This document shows positions 1 through 10,257 of a DNA stretch of 64,000 nt, piece by piece. Position numbers and translations under genes: made by a program. Location: NCBI GenBank assembly GCA_029953675.1, contig JAMWBK010000008.1:1645001-1709000 (forward strand), in the 5' to 3' direction. Each line of letters starts with the position of its first letter. Position 1 is the first letter of the stretch. The stretch comes from Rhodosorus marinus (Eukaryota > Rhodophyta > Stylonematophyceae > Stylonematales > Stylonemataceae). The notes beneath the pieces were generated by a model. It did not search any database. It had not been told where the DNA came from and saw only the letters and a list, made by a program, of their open reading frames with translations.

Positions 1-1004
1 ACTTACAACGATCACTGAATTTCTTTGAAAGAAGAGACAGGGACAATGGTTGACCGGACCGTTAACTTTCAGTACCCCAAAAACAACCAAAATGGGAAAA
101 TCGAAACTTTTTTACCCCCCGGGTGGACTTTTTATTGAATATCTTTAAAAATAATAGAAACCTAAATAAGTATTGAGTAGCCCAGATGTTTTAATTAATT
201 CCCAAGAAGATAAGCAGAAGGAAGAGTCCGATGGATGGATGGATTTACCAGAAGAATGCATCTGATCAGGCGCGGAATCGAACGAGCGATCGAAGAGTTG
301 TCTAATGCCTTAGTTTTTTTTGAAAACATTGTATCTAGACAAAAACAATTTTGCTCATAGGAAATCAGATGGATGAGTCCCATAGAGGGATGGATTTAAT
401 AGAAAAAAGCATCTCATCCGGCCCGGAATCGAACGAGAGATGAAGGAGTCTAAGGGAGTAGTTTTCTTTGAAAATAATTCTATCTGGAAACAACAAAAAA
501 ACCGAATAGAAAATCTGGAAGAGTCCGATGGATGGATAGATTTACCAGAAAAAAGCTCCTAATCAAGCGGATTCGTGGATCCAGGAGCGTGTAAATAGAG
601 TAGTTTTATTTGAAACAAATGGAAACAAACAATGTATTGGGAAATATTTGGTTTTCGCTCGTACCCCCAGAGAACGAGGAGCCCGACTGCTCTACGAATG
701 AGGGAAATAGATCTCCAAAAACAATAAGAAGTCCCCCCAGCGTGACAGTGCATCCAAAAACTACTTTTTCCCAACGGCGGATAGTTTACGATGTAGAGAA
801 AAAAACAAGACCGCCCAAATCTCCTTTTTCCCGTGCATTTATCAGACTTTCATCTACTGGTAATTTTTTTTAACTATTTCATTTTCGGCGATATGTAATT
901 AAATTGTTGCCGAAGATGTAAATGTTTTTTTCCATATTGTTTTCCTTGTGTATGATGTGAAAAAGGGGGGGGGGGTTGGGGGTTCTGCATGAGAAATGCG
1001 TAGT
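1..1004. repeat. Segmental duplication block, upstream part (copy 1)
   Basis: No gene is visible. The stretch aligns by eye with about 24.0-24.65 kb: both contain the same order of short matches (a gaatttctttgaaa-like start, gttgacc, cgaaact, then ttgaatatcttta). A shorter related piece lies near 9.69-9.89 kb. It belongs to the unit that ends in the VWA gene at 5.0-6.8 kb. Short open frames here have no ATG-led, conserved or domain-bearing protein. Confidence 0.6.
219..627. repeat. Three-copy tandem repeat, about 150 bp period
   Basis: Three degenerate units begin near 219, 370 and 520. Each carries gatggat(g/a)gattta, a run of aatcgaacgag in the first two, and agtagttttntttgaaa near the end. 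The paralogous block at 24.2 kb lacks the expansion, so it arose after the segmental duplication or was lost there. Confidence 0.6.
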
Positions 1005-1535
1005 CGTTTTACCTGGCTTTATTAGCATAGCCTAAAGCGCTTCGCAAACCTAGAAAAGGAACTAAGAACTAGTAGGAAGCGTGCAAACCCAGGTGCCGAT
1101 GGCGCGCCTCGGCAAGCATGCTGCTCGAATATCGCCACAGAGAGACGCTTAAACGCCGCAAAAGTTCCAAGTATTCAAGGGGATCCTTAGTGAAACATTT
1201 CCGCAACCACTCCAAACGCGCCTTCTCCACGTGACCAAAGCTTTCCTCAATGAAATGCTGGAACCGACTAACATCGCTCATAGCCTGATACGCTACTTTA
1301 GGGACTAGGGAGAAGAGCATGCAAGCCTAGACGGCGGTGGCGTGCCTCGGCGAGCAATGAGTCGTATTATGAATTTTTGGAATTGCTGTCCAGAACAAAC
1401 ACAGCTTCAACAATCTTTTTGACCCCTCCTCTCTAGAGTACCTGCGGGAACCGGGTTTTTACTGGTTTTTACTAACGTAGCCTGATGCGTTACGCCAAAA
1501 GTAAAAGGAGACTAGGGACTCGGGAACAGGTAGGA
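1005..1535 (-). mobile_element. Three 3' fragments of RLE-A/A' non-LTR elements
   Basis: Three successive 3' ends are joined: about 1005-1270 (type A, with a C-terminal reading containing FIEESFGHVEKARLEWLRKC), about 1268-1356, and about 1455-1535. Each shows the tail whose plus-strand form is tttactagcatagcctgaagc followed by gcaaggcg and an (a)actagg stretch. All are 5'-truncated, as expected from incomplete reverse transcription. They split the duplicated block from its continuation at 1.54 kb. Confidence 0.8.
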
Positions 1536-3215
1536 GTGTGGATGGGGGGGGGGGGATGGTTGGGCTTGGTCACTTGATATTTATAACAACTCGAAACTTT
1601 GCCATTTTCAAAGTTTTCACTACGTGAGTGTTTCACTCTAGTTACAGCTCTACTCGAATCGCCTCTGTAAAAGATGACCCGGCGTTGGAGGAGATGATCT
1701 TAGGAATATTTTGCAAACTACGAATTTGTCACACCCCTGCACCAGGAAATTGCTTTCACAATGCGCAAGTTTTCTCCGGATGAGAGCACGTAGCACTGTC
1801 CCATGACGCGTTTTTTTTTTAAAGAGTCCACCACTGTAAGTAAAACCACCACTGTCCCATCACTTTTTACTTTTTTTTGGAAGCAAAGGTATTGCTGTGG
1901 AAGACACTGGGAATGCGGACGGAAATGGTTGTTTCCTGATGAATTTTCTCTCTTTTCAGTTCCTTACACTGTAGTTTGGAATTCAGTCAATATGGACGAG
2001 CTCTCCACCAATTCTTTCGAGGTACTCGGCGACGTATGTATACACACGTGGGTTTCTTGTGTTGACCGAGTTCGGCGTATTTCGGGTTGTATCGCCCCCA
2101 CCCAGCCAAACCAAATAGGGCCTTCAAACGATTTTCAGGTTGTCGCATACTTGTTAATTGATCAGGAGTTGATATTTCCTGCTTCACCCACGAAATCTTG
2201 CCCCTGTTAATCGTCCCTGGTGGAAAGTGGGGACATTGGGGAGAGTGCGGGTGGGGAGGAGGGGGGGGAAAAGCTTCCCCTTAACCCTTGGCCCTGCTTT
2301 GGAGATAATTTGATGGACTTGGGAACGACATGTTTTTTTCGCATAAAATGGAATTCCGGTCAACGCACAAACGGGGCTGAGTTTTGGTTGAGGGCTGTGG
2401 AAGAAAAAAACTTCTAGGAAAGCTCAGAAAAACCCTGTCCTGGCCTTTTGTACAAGAGGAGGCCAATTGTTAAAAGTATTCATACCTTCCTTTCAACCGA
2501 CTATATTCCTGTTCCCCTTCAGCAATTGCATTTCTTGAAATACCATCCCCCCCATCCAACGGATTCCTCCACCCCTCGGGACGGGAATAAAATCCACACG
2601 CCCAAACCTCCTCCGTATTCCCCGGTTTACTTGAATTTGGACATGACACGACCCAATGGCCCCTCCCCCCCGGGCTCTCCAGTCGAATTCCAGCAAGATA
2701 GTCTCGACCCTAAACAACGATATCAACTTTGCGACTTTTCTGTTTTTGGGTTCCGAGGCCATGGAAGCGCGCGCAACACAACATGCCCTCAAGCCTGACG
2801 AACTCCAAAATGAGGCAATAAGTCCCCAACTTCCAGGGGTGGAAGTGTTGGTGCGGATGTAGCCACCATCCATCCACGCAACTGTCCTCTATCGCGCACC
2901 CTCTCCAAGCTGTTTAAAAACCGAAATCTTCCCTGAATCGTTTCAGAGAAGAAAAAAAGATCATCTATCATCGATCGTGAAGTTGTGGCAAGTTTGTCCC
3001 AAAAAACAGGGCTTGGAAAAACCCTTTCCTCGGGACTAGTTTATGAATGAAATTTAGAGTCTTAGATTCGTTTGTCCAATGAAAAGATGTGTTCGGTGTT
3101 GTCGTCGAAGATTATTTGTTGAGAGGGTACCGGAAGTGGATGAGAAAGACTAGCTAAAAACAAGCAATAAACAAGATTGGTTTTTTTTTTTTTTGGGGGG
3201 GGGGGGGGAGGTGGT
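1536..3215. repeat. Segmental duplication block, continued (copy 1)
   Basis: Paralogous to about 24.8-29.03 kb. Matching landmarks include ataacaactcgaaac, a later aggccaattgt, cttcctttcaaccga, and ttgtccaatgaaaag with tggac/tggatgag downstream. Copy 1 is shorter than copy 2, so deletions or insertions separate them. Readings in this stretch do not agree between the two copies, so I call no gene. Confidence 0.6.
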
Positions 3216-4516
3216 GGTTTTACTGGACTTTACTGGACTTTACTAGCATAGCCTGAAGCGCTACGCAAGGCGTGAAGATGAACTAATAACTAGGGAGGGA
3301 AGTATGCAACCCCAGGCGCCGATGGCGCGCCTCGGACAGCATGTCGCTGGAATATCGCCAAAGGGAGACACTTAAACGCCTCAAGAGCGCCAAATATTCA
3401 GTAGGATGCTCAGCAAAACATTTCCGCAACCACTCTAAACCCGACTTATCGACGTGACCAAAGCTTTCCACAATGAATGGCTGGAACCGGTGAGAGCGAC
3501 CCTCAGCGCAAGGCAGACTGGCCATGCTCTCAGCATACCGTCGTTCCTTAACTCTTCGAAGGGCTGAAGCCGCGGCCCCCCGGCGGCGGGCGGCTGCGGT
3601 GAGGTGGGCGCTGGCCACGGGGCAGGTAATCGCAAGGTCCACATATGTTGAGCGTCTGGCAGCAGCGTCAGAGACGAGGAGATCGGCTATACAACGGGGC
3701 GGTGCAGAGTCCGAGATGGATCTGGGCAGTTCCGACTCAACCTCAACCGTATGCCCTATTCGAGTCAAAAATTCGCTGAGGATGTACTTGAGGCGAGTGT
3801 GACGCCTCGTACGGAGACCTCGCAACAGTCCGCAGGAACCCAGGAAGTGGTAGCCACAAGCGTCAATCCGGCTCTCACATCCCTGACAGAAAGACGGCCG
3901 ATTAGAGTGCCACGGAGCCTGTGGCAAACCGAGATAGATCCGTGCGGCAGAACGGAACTGGAAAGCATCGAGACGATGACTCAATGACGACGGTAGAGTG
4001 GTTAACCACAAGTGCGAGAGGTGGCCTCCCATGCCGCGGAGACGAGCGGCAGTGGTAGGCGGCGTGAGAGGAGAATTGAGCATGACTGTGTGAGCGGCAC
4101 TGTGTTGGCCCCAGGTGAGGCTATGTTGAATCACATCAGTGCGGGAGCTCCACAATCGGCTCAAACCCGGGTAGTCTGCAACAGGGGACCCGGGGCTAGC
4201 CTCTCCGTCGTCGGCAAGAACTCGGTCGAGGGGACAATCCTCAATCGCTTCAGCTCGTCCCCATAACAGCTCCCTCCAGGAACGAAAGCGGGACCGATTT
4301 GCGTCCGGCACGGCGTTGCACCTCCTGAACGCGTGTTGAAGACCATCATAAATTGTCAAAAGCGGGGGCGGCAGGCTCACTGGATCCTCGTTGGTCAAAG
4401 CTCGAGCCAAGAGGCAGGCACTTCGCATCTGGAAGGTCACCAACGTTCGCAGCGCGGTAGCCCAGGAGGCAACCGCCGCTGGCGAGCATACCAGCCCACG
4501 GTCTGCGACGCCGAGA
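3216..4516 (-). mobile_element. RLE-A non-LTR retrotransposon, 5'-truncated
   Basis: The coding part runs from 4514 down to 3283 without a stop (about 410 residues) and then into a 3' tail made of repeated AGTAAAGTCC units ending at a GTAAAACCACCACC sequence. Order in the protein: the end of the reverse-transcriptase thumb (ASWATALRT), a zinc finger CQGC-x9-H-x4-C, an RLE-type nuclease core ADLLVSD...YVDLAIT, then VKERRYAES and a C-terminal EWLRKCF module. This arrangement (CCHC finger before a PD-D-K nuclease) defines R2/CRE/NeSL-like elements. The catalytic RT palm is missing because of 5' truncation. Confidence 0.85.
3283..4443 (-). pseudogene. C-terminal part of RLE-A polyprotein (CCHC finger + RLE nuclease)
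   Basis: The longest uninterrupted element reading in the window (386 residues from a TTG; no natural start because the element is truncated). The finger C-x2-C-x9-H-x4-C and the spacing D-x14-D of the nuclease core match the RLE class. PD is replaced by AD at the first acidic motif, which occurs in all A copies here and so is likely a family trait. The intact frame implies recent insertion or purifying selection before insertion. Confidence 0.8.
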
Positions 4517-4590
4517 CTTTACTAGCACAGCCTAATGCGATGCGCAAAACGTAAAGGGAAACTAGGGGTTTGGCGCGCATCGGCGAGCAT
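4517..4590 (-). mobile_element. RLE-A' 3' tail fragment
   Basis: Starts with tttactagcacagcctaatgc directly at the truncated 5' edge of the preceding RLE-A copy and ends in a cggcgagcat piece. About 74 bp. One of five places where an A-type tail abuts the truncation point of another A-type copy on the same strand. Confidence 0.75.
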
Positions 4591-4592
4591 TG

Positions 4593-4905
4593 GGTTGTTG
4601 GAGGACATTGTACGTAATTGTTGCTGGAGCTTGCCGGATCGAGGCCTCTCCGAAAGCTCGTTTTTTTCTTTACCTTTCTCCTTTCATGGAAGCGGGAGCG
4701 ACGTTGTTAGAGGGCGTTTGCGCAGGCAATCCCGAGCCTGTACGCTTAGGGAATGGGGGATTGCGGTTCGAGGAGGGGAATTCGGTGACTGGGTATTCAA
4801 TTCTTCTGGTTTCCTTCAGCTTCAGCAAAGCGAAATGAAAATTCCTTTGCGTGAGTGATTGAACGCAAGGATCGTTGAGTATAAATATGACTCCGTATCC
4901 CGAGT
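4593..4905 (+). promoter_or_regulatory. Promoter region of truncated VWA gene, paralogous to 29036-29345
   Basis: Closely matches the region before the intact VWA gene: ttgtacgtaattt/g at the start, tttctttacctttctccttt in the middle, and tgagtgattgaacg just before TATAAATA at 4880-4887. Retention of the TATA box means the gene may still be transcribed. The first ATG after the expected start site is at 5011. Confidence 0.65.
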
Positions 4906-5010
4906 CGCAGTCCGGGCTATCAGCCTGGTGACGACTTTGTTGGTTGCAGGGTTCCCTTGGTCTGCGAGGACGCTGACGCCCCAACACCGACCCCAACCCC
5001 AACACCCTCA

Positions 5011-6786
5011 ATGGAGTCGCCATGCCAGAACTATGCGGACGAGTTTTCCAGTGTCGTGGTTGGAAACGAAGAGAACAGGACGTGCTTCCAGCTTCGCGCC
5101 AATGGAGCTGCAGATGGTGTCCGAGTTGGAACCTTGTGCCTGAGTGTAAAACCGGCTGGCGAGAAAACTTGCGTCGTGTTTTACTTTATCGCGTCCGCCC
5201 CGTACGTGTTCAAGGGCGCGAAGGCAGGATTAGCGAATGATTGTGCCGATGAAAACGAGCAACCCTTCCAGGTAGTGAAGACAGGACCATTCACGTCCAC
5301 AAAAGTATACGTGTGCCTGAACAAGCTTAGCTCGCCGCCCGGAGTTGATAATGAAGGGTGCTGCAATGAGGAAATTTGTATGTTCTCACAAGTAACGGCT
5401 ATGGACTCGAGCTCGTCTCCTCCAAAGAAGATTACTGCTTCTCCCAAGGACGCAGGGAAGGGTTGCGAGGAGTCAGATAACGGTGCCGACACTCAATGCA
5501 ATGTACCCTTGATTTGCACGAATCCGACGCCGACACCATCGCCGACGCCATCTCCGACACCATCGCCGACACCAACGCCAACGCCATCGCCGACGCCATC
5601 GCCGACACCATCGCCGACACCATCACCGACACCATCGCCGACACCATCGCCGACACCATCGCCGACGCCATCGCCGACACCATCACCGACACCATCACCG
5701 ACACCATCACCGACACCATCACCGACACCATCGCCGACGCCATCACCGACACCATCACCGACACCATCGCCGACACCATCGCCGACACCATCGCCGACAC
5801 CATCGCCGACGCCATCACCGACACCATCGCCGACGCCATCACCGACACCATCGCCGACGCCATCACCGACACCATCACCGACACCATCACCGACACCATC
5901 ACCGACACCATCGCCGACGCCATCGCCGACGCCATCACCGACACCATCACCGACACCATCACCGACACCATCACCGACACCAACGCCAACGCCATCGCCG
6001 ACACCATCGCCGACACCGTCGCCGACACCGTCGCCGACACCGTCATCGCCGACACCATCTGCACCACCAACCCCACCGTGTGATGCGACCGATGTGGATT
6101 ACTGCTTTTCGTTTGACTTCTCAAGCTCAATCTGGGATCCGGTCAACGGTCTGAACGGTGGGGGGAGCACGGAGAAGTTTGAGTCGCAGAAGGAATTGGT
6201 GCTGGGAGTCATGGACAGACTCGCCACTCAGGACGTCAGTAACCTTAACCGGTACGGATTTGTGATATTCGGAGGAAGTTCAGGAGGAAGCAACGAGAAC
6301 AACGATACAGTCCCAAACCTGTCCCAGAAGATTGTAGATCCGTTAACAAATTATGCTACTGTTAGGACGGCGGTAGAGGCGTTGCAGTCTCCGTCTTTGG
6401 TGCCTCAGAGTCAGATCCCGGCTCAGAACACGAACATTGAGAAGGGTCTACGTTTCTGCGAGGAAATCCTGAACAGCAACGGCAACCAAAGAACGAGGGT
6501 TCTGATTCTGACGAGCGATGGGAGAGCGACCAGAGGTAACGGTGCTGGTGATACCGACACCAACGCTGCTAATAACGACCTTGTCGCACAGGCGCTGGCA
6601 ATCCAGAACAGTGGAATCATCATCCTAACTGCCGGGACAACTGAAACGATCGACGCTCCGTACTTGCCAGTGTTCGATGCTCTGGCATCATCTGGAGAAG
6701 CGATCGTGACGGAAAAACAAGAAGATTTCGAATTGCTGATTGAGGACATCGTTGAGGCCGTCTGCGGGGAATTGGTGGAGCCCTAA
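5011..6786 (+). CDS. VWA-domain protein with 12-Cys domain, N-terminally truncated
   Basis: 591 residues from the first in-frame ATG; the frame is open back to 4891 but has no earlier ATG. Order: one 12-Cys domain (residues about 5-165), a (TPSP)n linker of about 180 residues, and one VWA domain (about 352-589). The VWA has DFSSS (MIDAS DxSxS) and LTSDGRA (second MIDAS Asp), so metal-dependent ligand binding is plausible. Compared with the intact paralog at 29.5 kb, the signal peptide and first 12-Cys domain are deleted: promoter sequence runs to about 4905 and then jumps to the last residues of domain 1 ([11 protein letters not shown], 4936-4968). Without a signal peptide the product would be cytosolic. 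An unseen upstream exon is possible, since ttggttgcag before 4951 resembles an acceptor, but the same bases are exon in the paralog. Probably a decaying copy with an intact body. Confidence 0.7.
   Translation: MESPCQNYADEFSSVVVGNEENRTCFQLRANGAADGVRVGTLCLSVKPAGEKTCVVFYFIASAPYVFKGAKAGLANDCADENEQPFQVVKTGPFTSTKVYVCLNKLSSPPGVDNEGCCNEEICMFSQVTAMDSSSSPPKKITASPKDAGKGCEESDNGADTQCNVPLICTNPTPTPSPTPSPTPSPTPTPTPSPTPSPTPSPTPSPTPSPTPSPTPSPTPSPTPSPTPSPTPSPTPSPTPSPTPSPTPSPTPSPTPSPTPSPTPSPTPSPTPSPTPSPTPSPTPSPTPSPTPSPTPSPTPSPTPSPTPSPTPSPTPSPTPSPTPTPTPSPTPSPTPSPTPSPTPSSPTPSAPPTPPCDATDVDYCFSFDFSSSIWDPVNGLNGGGSTEKFESQKELVLGVMDRLATQDVSNLNRYGFVIFGGSSGGSNENNDTVPNLSQKIVDPLTNYATVRTAVEALQSPSLVPQSQIPAQNTNIEKGLRFCEEILNSNGNQRTRVLILTSDGRATRGNGAGDTDTNAANNDLVAQALAIQNSGIIILTAGTTETIDAPYLPVFDALASSGEAIVTEKQEDFELLIEDIVEAVCGELVEP
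5519..6070 (+). repeat. (TPSP)n minisatellite, 12-bp unit
   Basis: About 45 copies of a 12-bp unit ccgacaccatcn encoding TPSP. Third-position variants (ccg/cca, tcg/tca) are scattered through the tract. The minus and other plus frames are also open through it, giving false readings such as (MVSA)n and (TIAD)n. Confidence 0.95.
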
Positions 6787-6884
6787 ACACTAAATCTTGA
6801 AGTACAATAGTTGAAGGTTATTTATTGCTTGCTGGATTGATAGGCATAAATTAAACTTCATTCAAATTAATAGCAGTGAATTGG
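6787..6884 (+). other. 3' UTR of truncated VWA gene
   Basis: Contains cactaaatcttgaagtacaa, ttattgcttgctggattgata and taaattaaa, which also follow the intact copy (34437-34515) and, inverted, the third copy (36350-36430). Conservation in all three shows the duplicated unit includes the 3' UTR. Confidence 0.6.
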
Positions 6885-7109
6885 CTTTATGGTGGTTTTA
6901 CTGGCTTTATTAGCAGTGGTTTCACTAACATGGACTTCACTAACATAGCCTGAAGCGCTATGCAAAACATAGGAGGAAACTCGGGACTACGAAGAAGAGC
7001 ATGTACTCGCCCAGGCGACGGTGGCGCGCCTCGGCGAGCATGTTGCTAGAATACCGCCAGGGTGCAATACTTAAACGGCGGAGGAGCACCAGATATTCTT
7101 CAGGATGTT
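6885..7109 (-). mobile_element. RLE-A' 3' fragment
   Basis: A' tail with duplicated short motifs (cactaacatggacttcactaa then catagcctgaagcgc), followed by the ggcgcgcctcggcgagcatg and ccagatattcttcaggatgttcg pieces of the C-terminal module. It ends where a large hairpin begins. Confidence 0.75.
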
Positions 7110-7189
7110 CGTAAGTGCTTTACTACGAAGTAAAGCACTTACGTAGTGTGCTGAGGTGCCTTCATGGCATGAAGACACCTCAGCACACT
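7110..7189. repeat. Two adjacent near-perfect hairpins
   Basis: Hairpin 1 (7110-7143) has 15-bp arms cgtaagtgctttact and agtaaagcacttacg around a 4-nt loop. Hairpin 2 (7145-7189) has 14-bp arms agtgtgctgaggtg and cacctcagcacact, one mismatch, then seven more pairs (cttcatg/catgaag) around one base. The right arm of hairpin 1 resembles element sequence seen at about 15085 (taaaacacttacgtag), so the left arm looks like an inverted copy of the element's own sequence. Confidence 0.85.
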
Positions 7190-9310
7190 CATCCAGCGAA
7201 ACATAGACCTCGGAATACTTCAGGCCATAGGACATAGCGGACTCAGCACAGGCAGCATGAAACTGAACCTACAAAGTGCATGAGCCATGCGAGGAATACT
7301 CAGCATACACCTCAGCCTGATACTCGGAACACTAAGTCTACTGAAACGAATCAAGAAACAACCAAACTCCAAAGCCTCACAATATCAATCCAGTTGACAA
7401 TACTAGCCGGACATCAACTCCAGCTACTCTAAATCAGTAGGGAAGAGACTCAACAACCAAGAGACCACAAAGCTAAAAAGATGAAGAGCAAGACCATGAG
7501 AAGCCAGCCAGATCAAGAACCAGAGCACGAAGGTATAGACCTAATCGGACAGGAACACAGTCTGTAACGCTGTGAATACTGGAAACTAACCCTCCAGCTC
7601 AGTAAGTTCAGCTCATGCCTGTACCTGAAAGCAACCAGACTATACAAAACAGCCAGGACTGCACTCAAAGACAAATCAGAAGCCACAAATAGCAATAAAA
7701 CACCGAACCTAGTAGTGGACACAACACAGGATAAGCTCAATCAAGGCATCTCAGAGACAAGAATCAGCAAAGACCAGCCACTCCGATCAATACCAAATAC
7801 AGTATAGGGAAGCCTACTCAAAAAGGTACAGAGACCTGCTCAATCCGACAACAGCACCTATAGCCCGTTAGCCATCTACGAAACAAGATCTAAACCAGTC
7901 AAACCAGCAGAACAAGCACCAGAAGAAGCCATGAAAAACCTGAAAACAAGCCTGGGAACCCTCCGACCCCTCAAAGCTCTAAACAAATGTCCTAGCGGAA
8001 ACATTTCAGACCCCTCAGCAGGATCCTTGTGCTGAGACAGCCCCCAAATTACAATAACCTAAAAGAGATACCAAGCAGCCCACCACTCTAGAAATGCCAC
8101 CTATTGTAACCTCCTAGGGACGAATTAAAAAGAGTCAATTACAGTGAAAGCTATATAACCCCCTGAAATACTCAAACTAGCAAACAAGGAAGCCACAAAG
8201 TCAACCAAGCAGCCTACCCCCCAGCCCTCCTCTTCCTCATCAACAACGATCTGGATCAGGAGGGCTTTTGCGCGACTTAGAACAAGAAATACAAAACAGT
8301 TTCAAATCTGACCAGTAGGGAACCAGTACTAAATAACACCTCTCATAGGTCCTAAACCCCCAAGTCTTCTCAATCGGCCACTATCTCTAGTACGGCTACC
8401 CTATAGAGGGCGATCCCCCTAATACTAGCTCCCCGAGCAACCTTTGAAAGCCTAGAACTAGCCAAAAGAACCTCACCAGACACCTCATTAGCCTCCCACC
8501 CTCCTCGTCAATCCAATCTCACAAGCAGCCTGCATACCCTCCGCAACCCCAAAACAGCCTCTGCAGGGTACTTTAACACCATTTTGCCCCCTTTTCACCC
8601 TTTTTGGACTAAATCTAGTAGGGAACAAGGAGTCAAAATCAAGGACATGCAAGAAGTACCCAATACTCCGAGACAACGCCAAAACGGCATATATATGAAG
8701 CCCAAACTTCAAAGAAAACCATCAACCAGCCCACCTTGCGAAGCAAACTCTCAAGCGGCTACCCACGCTCAGCCCCGGATGGCACCCCTCAAAGCTCGAC
8801 AGAGTCTCAGCGAAGCGAATCCTGCACCAGCTACCTTCAAATCAGGCAATATCGCATTGATACCCGAAAAACGGCCTCTGCAAGGGTACCTACCGAGGTA
8901 AGGTCATTTTGCCCCTTTTTGCCCTTTTCGGACTAAATCTAGTAGGGAACATTACCGCAAGACACTGAAATGCCGAAAAGTCCAGATATACAGAAAAACT
9001 GCATAAAAGCCCTAAAAACTAGCCATTACACACAACCAGCCCAATACCACCCCACCAGCCACAAGACTGAGCTCCAGAGAGCGAAATGGACACTGAGTTC
9101 GACACTTAGAGATAGATTGCGTTGTGCGCCGCGCCGATTTTCGCTGAAGCCCCAAGAAACGTCCTCTGCCGGGTAACCCCAGGTCACGTAATTTTCCTCA
9201 AATATGCCACTTTTTCCCTATAATTTATTAGCGAACAGAAGCACAAAACCACTGAATGCACGTTTTTACCTACCCTCACCGGCCATCTAGTATCGCCCAC
9301 CTATCCTATT
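7190..9310. other. AC-rich gene desert
   Basis: About 2.1 kb with a strong excess of A and C on the plus strand and no reading that looks like a protein. No element domain is recognisable. Its right half contains degenerate tandem repeats (separate entry). Confidence 0.6.
8546..9240. repeat. Degenerate tandem repeat, about 290-320 bp period
   Basis: cctctgcnngggta occurs at about 8559, 8876 and 9163. Each is followed by a (c/t)cattttgccc-like pyrimidine stretch, and in the first two by ggactaaatctagtagggaac (8609 and 8930). The third has the weaker ctataatttattagcgaaca. Three satellite-like units. Confidence 0.65.
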
Positions 9311-9321
9311 GAAAAAGAGTT

Positions 9322-9650
9322 GAAAACTCTTGGGAGCCCTGTCTTCCCTGGGCATTCGTGCTTCGGCACGTAGCTCATCTGTTGGTAGCTCTGGTCATCC
9401 TGAGTGCTTTTGGGTTTATGGATTCCGTTGGTTCTCGTTGGCTTCGGGAATTGTTCCGCGGACGCCATGACCCTCTATCCTCGTTGTTTACCCGTTTAAG
9501 TTTCTTTTTGTCCCGTATAAACGGTGCTTTGATGTTGGAGGCGCGAGATCTTGGCCGCGCTTAGTCTTTTTTGTCCCCTCGGGGTTTTTTCTTTCAGCCT
9601 CCGATTAAACCAATTCATTCATTGAAGAAACAAACAAACAAACAAACAAA
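9322..9650 (+). mobile_element. RLE-C 3' fragment with (aaac)n tail
   Basis: Carries the degenerate C-terminal module (GFMDSVGSRWLRELF at about 9410-9460), the ggaggcgcg and cccctcggggtttttt blocks, ctccgattaaac and attcattca, then an (aaac) run. This defines the 3' end of type C; six or more similar ends occur in the window. 5'-truncated. Confidence 0.8.
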
Positions 9651-9654
9651 AATA

Positions 9655-9895
9655 CGTATCGGCAAAAAAAAAGAAGAGGAGGAGCCCACCACCCACCACT
9701 CAACGAGAAGGGTCCCAGCCCGCCGGAAGGTCCCGAGTTGTGAAAGTAACTGCACTGTGAAGGTGCGTCCCTGTCGATGGGCTTGGCTTGCAACGATCTC
9801 TGAATTTCTTTGAAAAGAGGAGACAGAGCCAATTTGGCCGTTAACTCTAAGTATCTAAAAACGACAAAAGTGGGTTTAACTTTTTACTCGCAGAG
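9655..9895. repeat. Partial copy of the segmental duplication block
   Basis: After an A-run, cccaccac, caacgagaa(g/a)ggtcc and later gaatttctttgaaa follow in the same order as at 23.94-24.1 kb and at the start of the window. About 240 bp. Confidence 0.55.
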
Positions 9896-10257
9896 GGCTC
9901 TCGGTAGAGCACCCGAGGAACATTGTGTGTGTGTGTGGAAAAGATCTCAAGTGCGACTGCATCCGATCGCCCCGAGATCTCACAATCTCGGAACGGACCT
10001 TGCATTTCGACCGGACCTGCTTCACTCTCCGTCCACGCTCCTCTACAAGCACAGTCACTTGGCGGAAGGAGTTCCACTCCGCACCCCTCTTCCTCCCCAA
10101 TCCTCTCAAACCCCTTCGACAACGAGCCTAGAAAAGCGACTGTACCCTAGCTAGCAATAGCTCCGAAGGTTTTCCATCCCCCCTCTTCACGCAGCCGAAG
10201 CAATCGATGACCCATCGCCAACAACCTCAAACCGAGGGGAACATTGATCGATTGATG
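9896..10257. other. Non-coding stretch, no feature recognised
   Basis: A short gt run lies near 9923. Overlapping short frames exist in several registers but share no domain with anything else here. Confidence 0.4.

Noticed and set aside
255-300. tRNA-like B box on the minus strand (gttcgattcc)
   Set aside because: The flanking bases do not form a T-stem or acceptor stem, and the motif repeats with a 150-bp tandem unit. No A box at a suitable distance.
1803-2210. Plus-strand frame of 135 codons
   Set aside because: It lies in the duplicated block, and the corresponding place in the paralogous block (25.1-25.4 kb) has no matching reading.
3524-4266. Plus-strand frames opposite the RLE-A copy
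   Set aside because: Shadows of the minus-strand element reading, which carries the finger and nuclease motifs.
5432-6130. Long minus-strand and alternative plus-strand frames over the TPSP tracts, such as (MVSA)n and (TIAD)n
   Set aside because: A 12-bp repeat without stops stays open in several frames. These readings shadow the real VWA genes, as do those at 30.6-31.1, 31.6-32.2 and 32.7-33.05 kb.
7110-7189. Rolling-circle (Helitron) 3' hairpin
   Set aside because: No CTRR terminus next to the hairpins in either orientation and no Rep/helicase sequence nearby, so I report only the hairpins.
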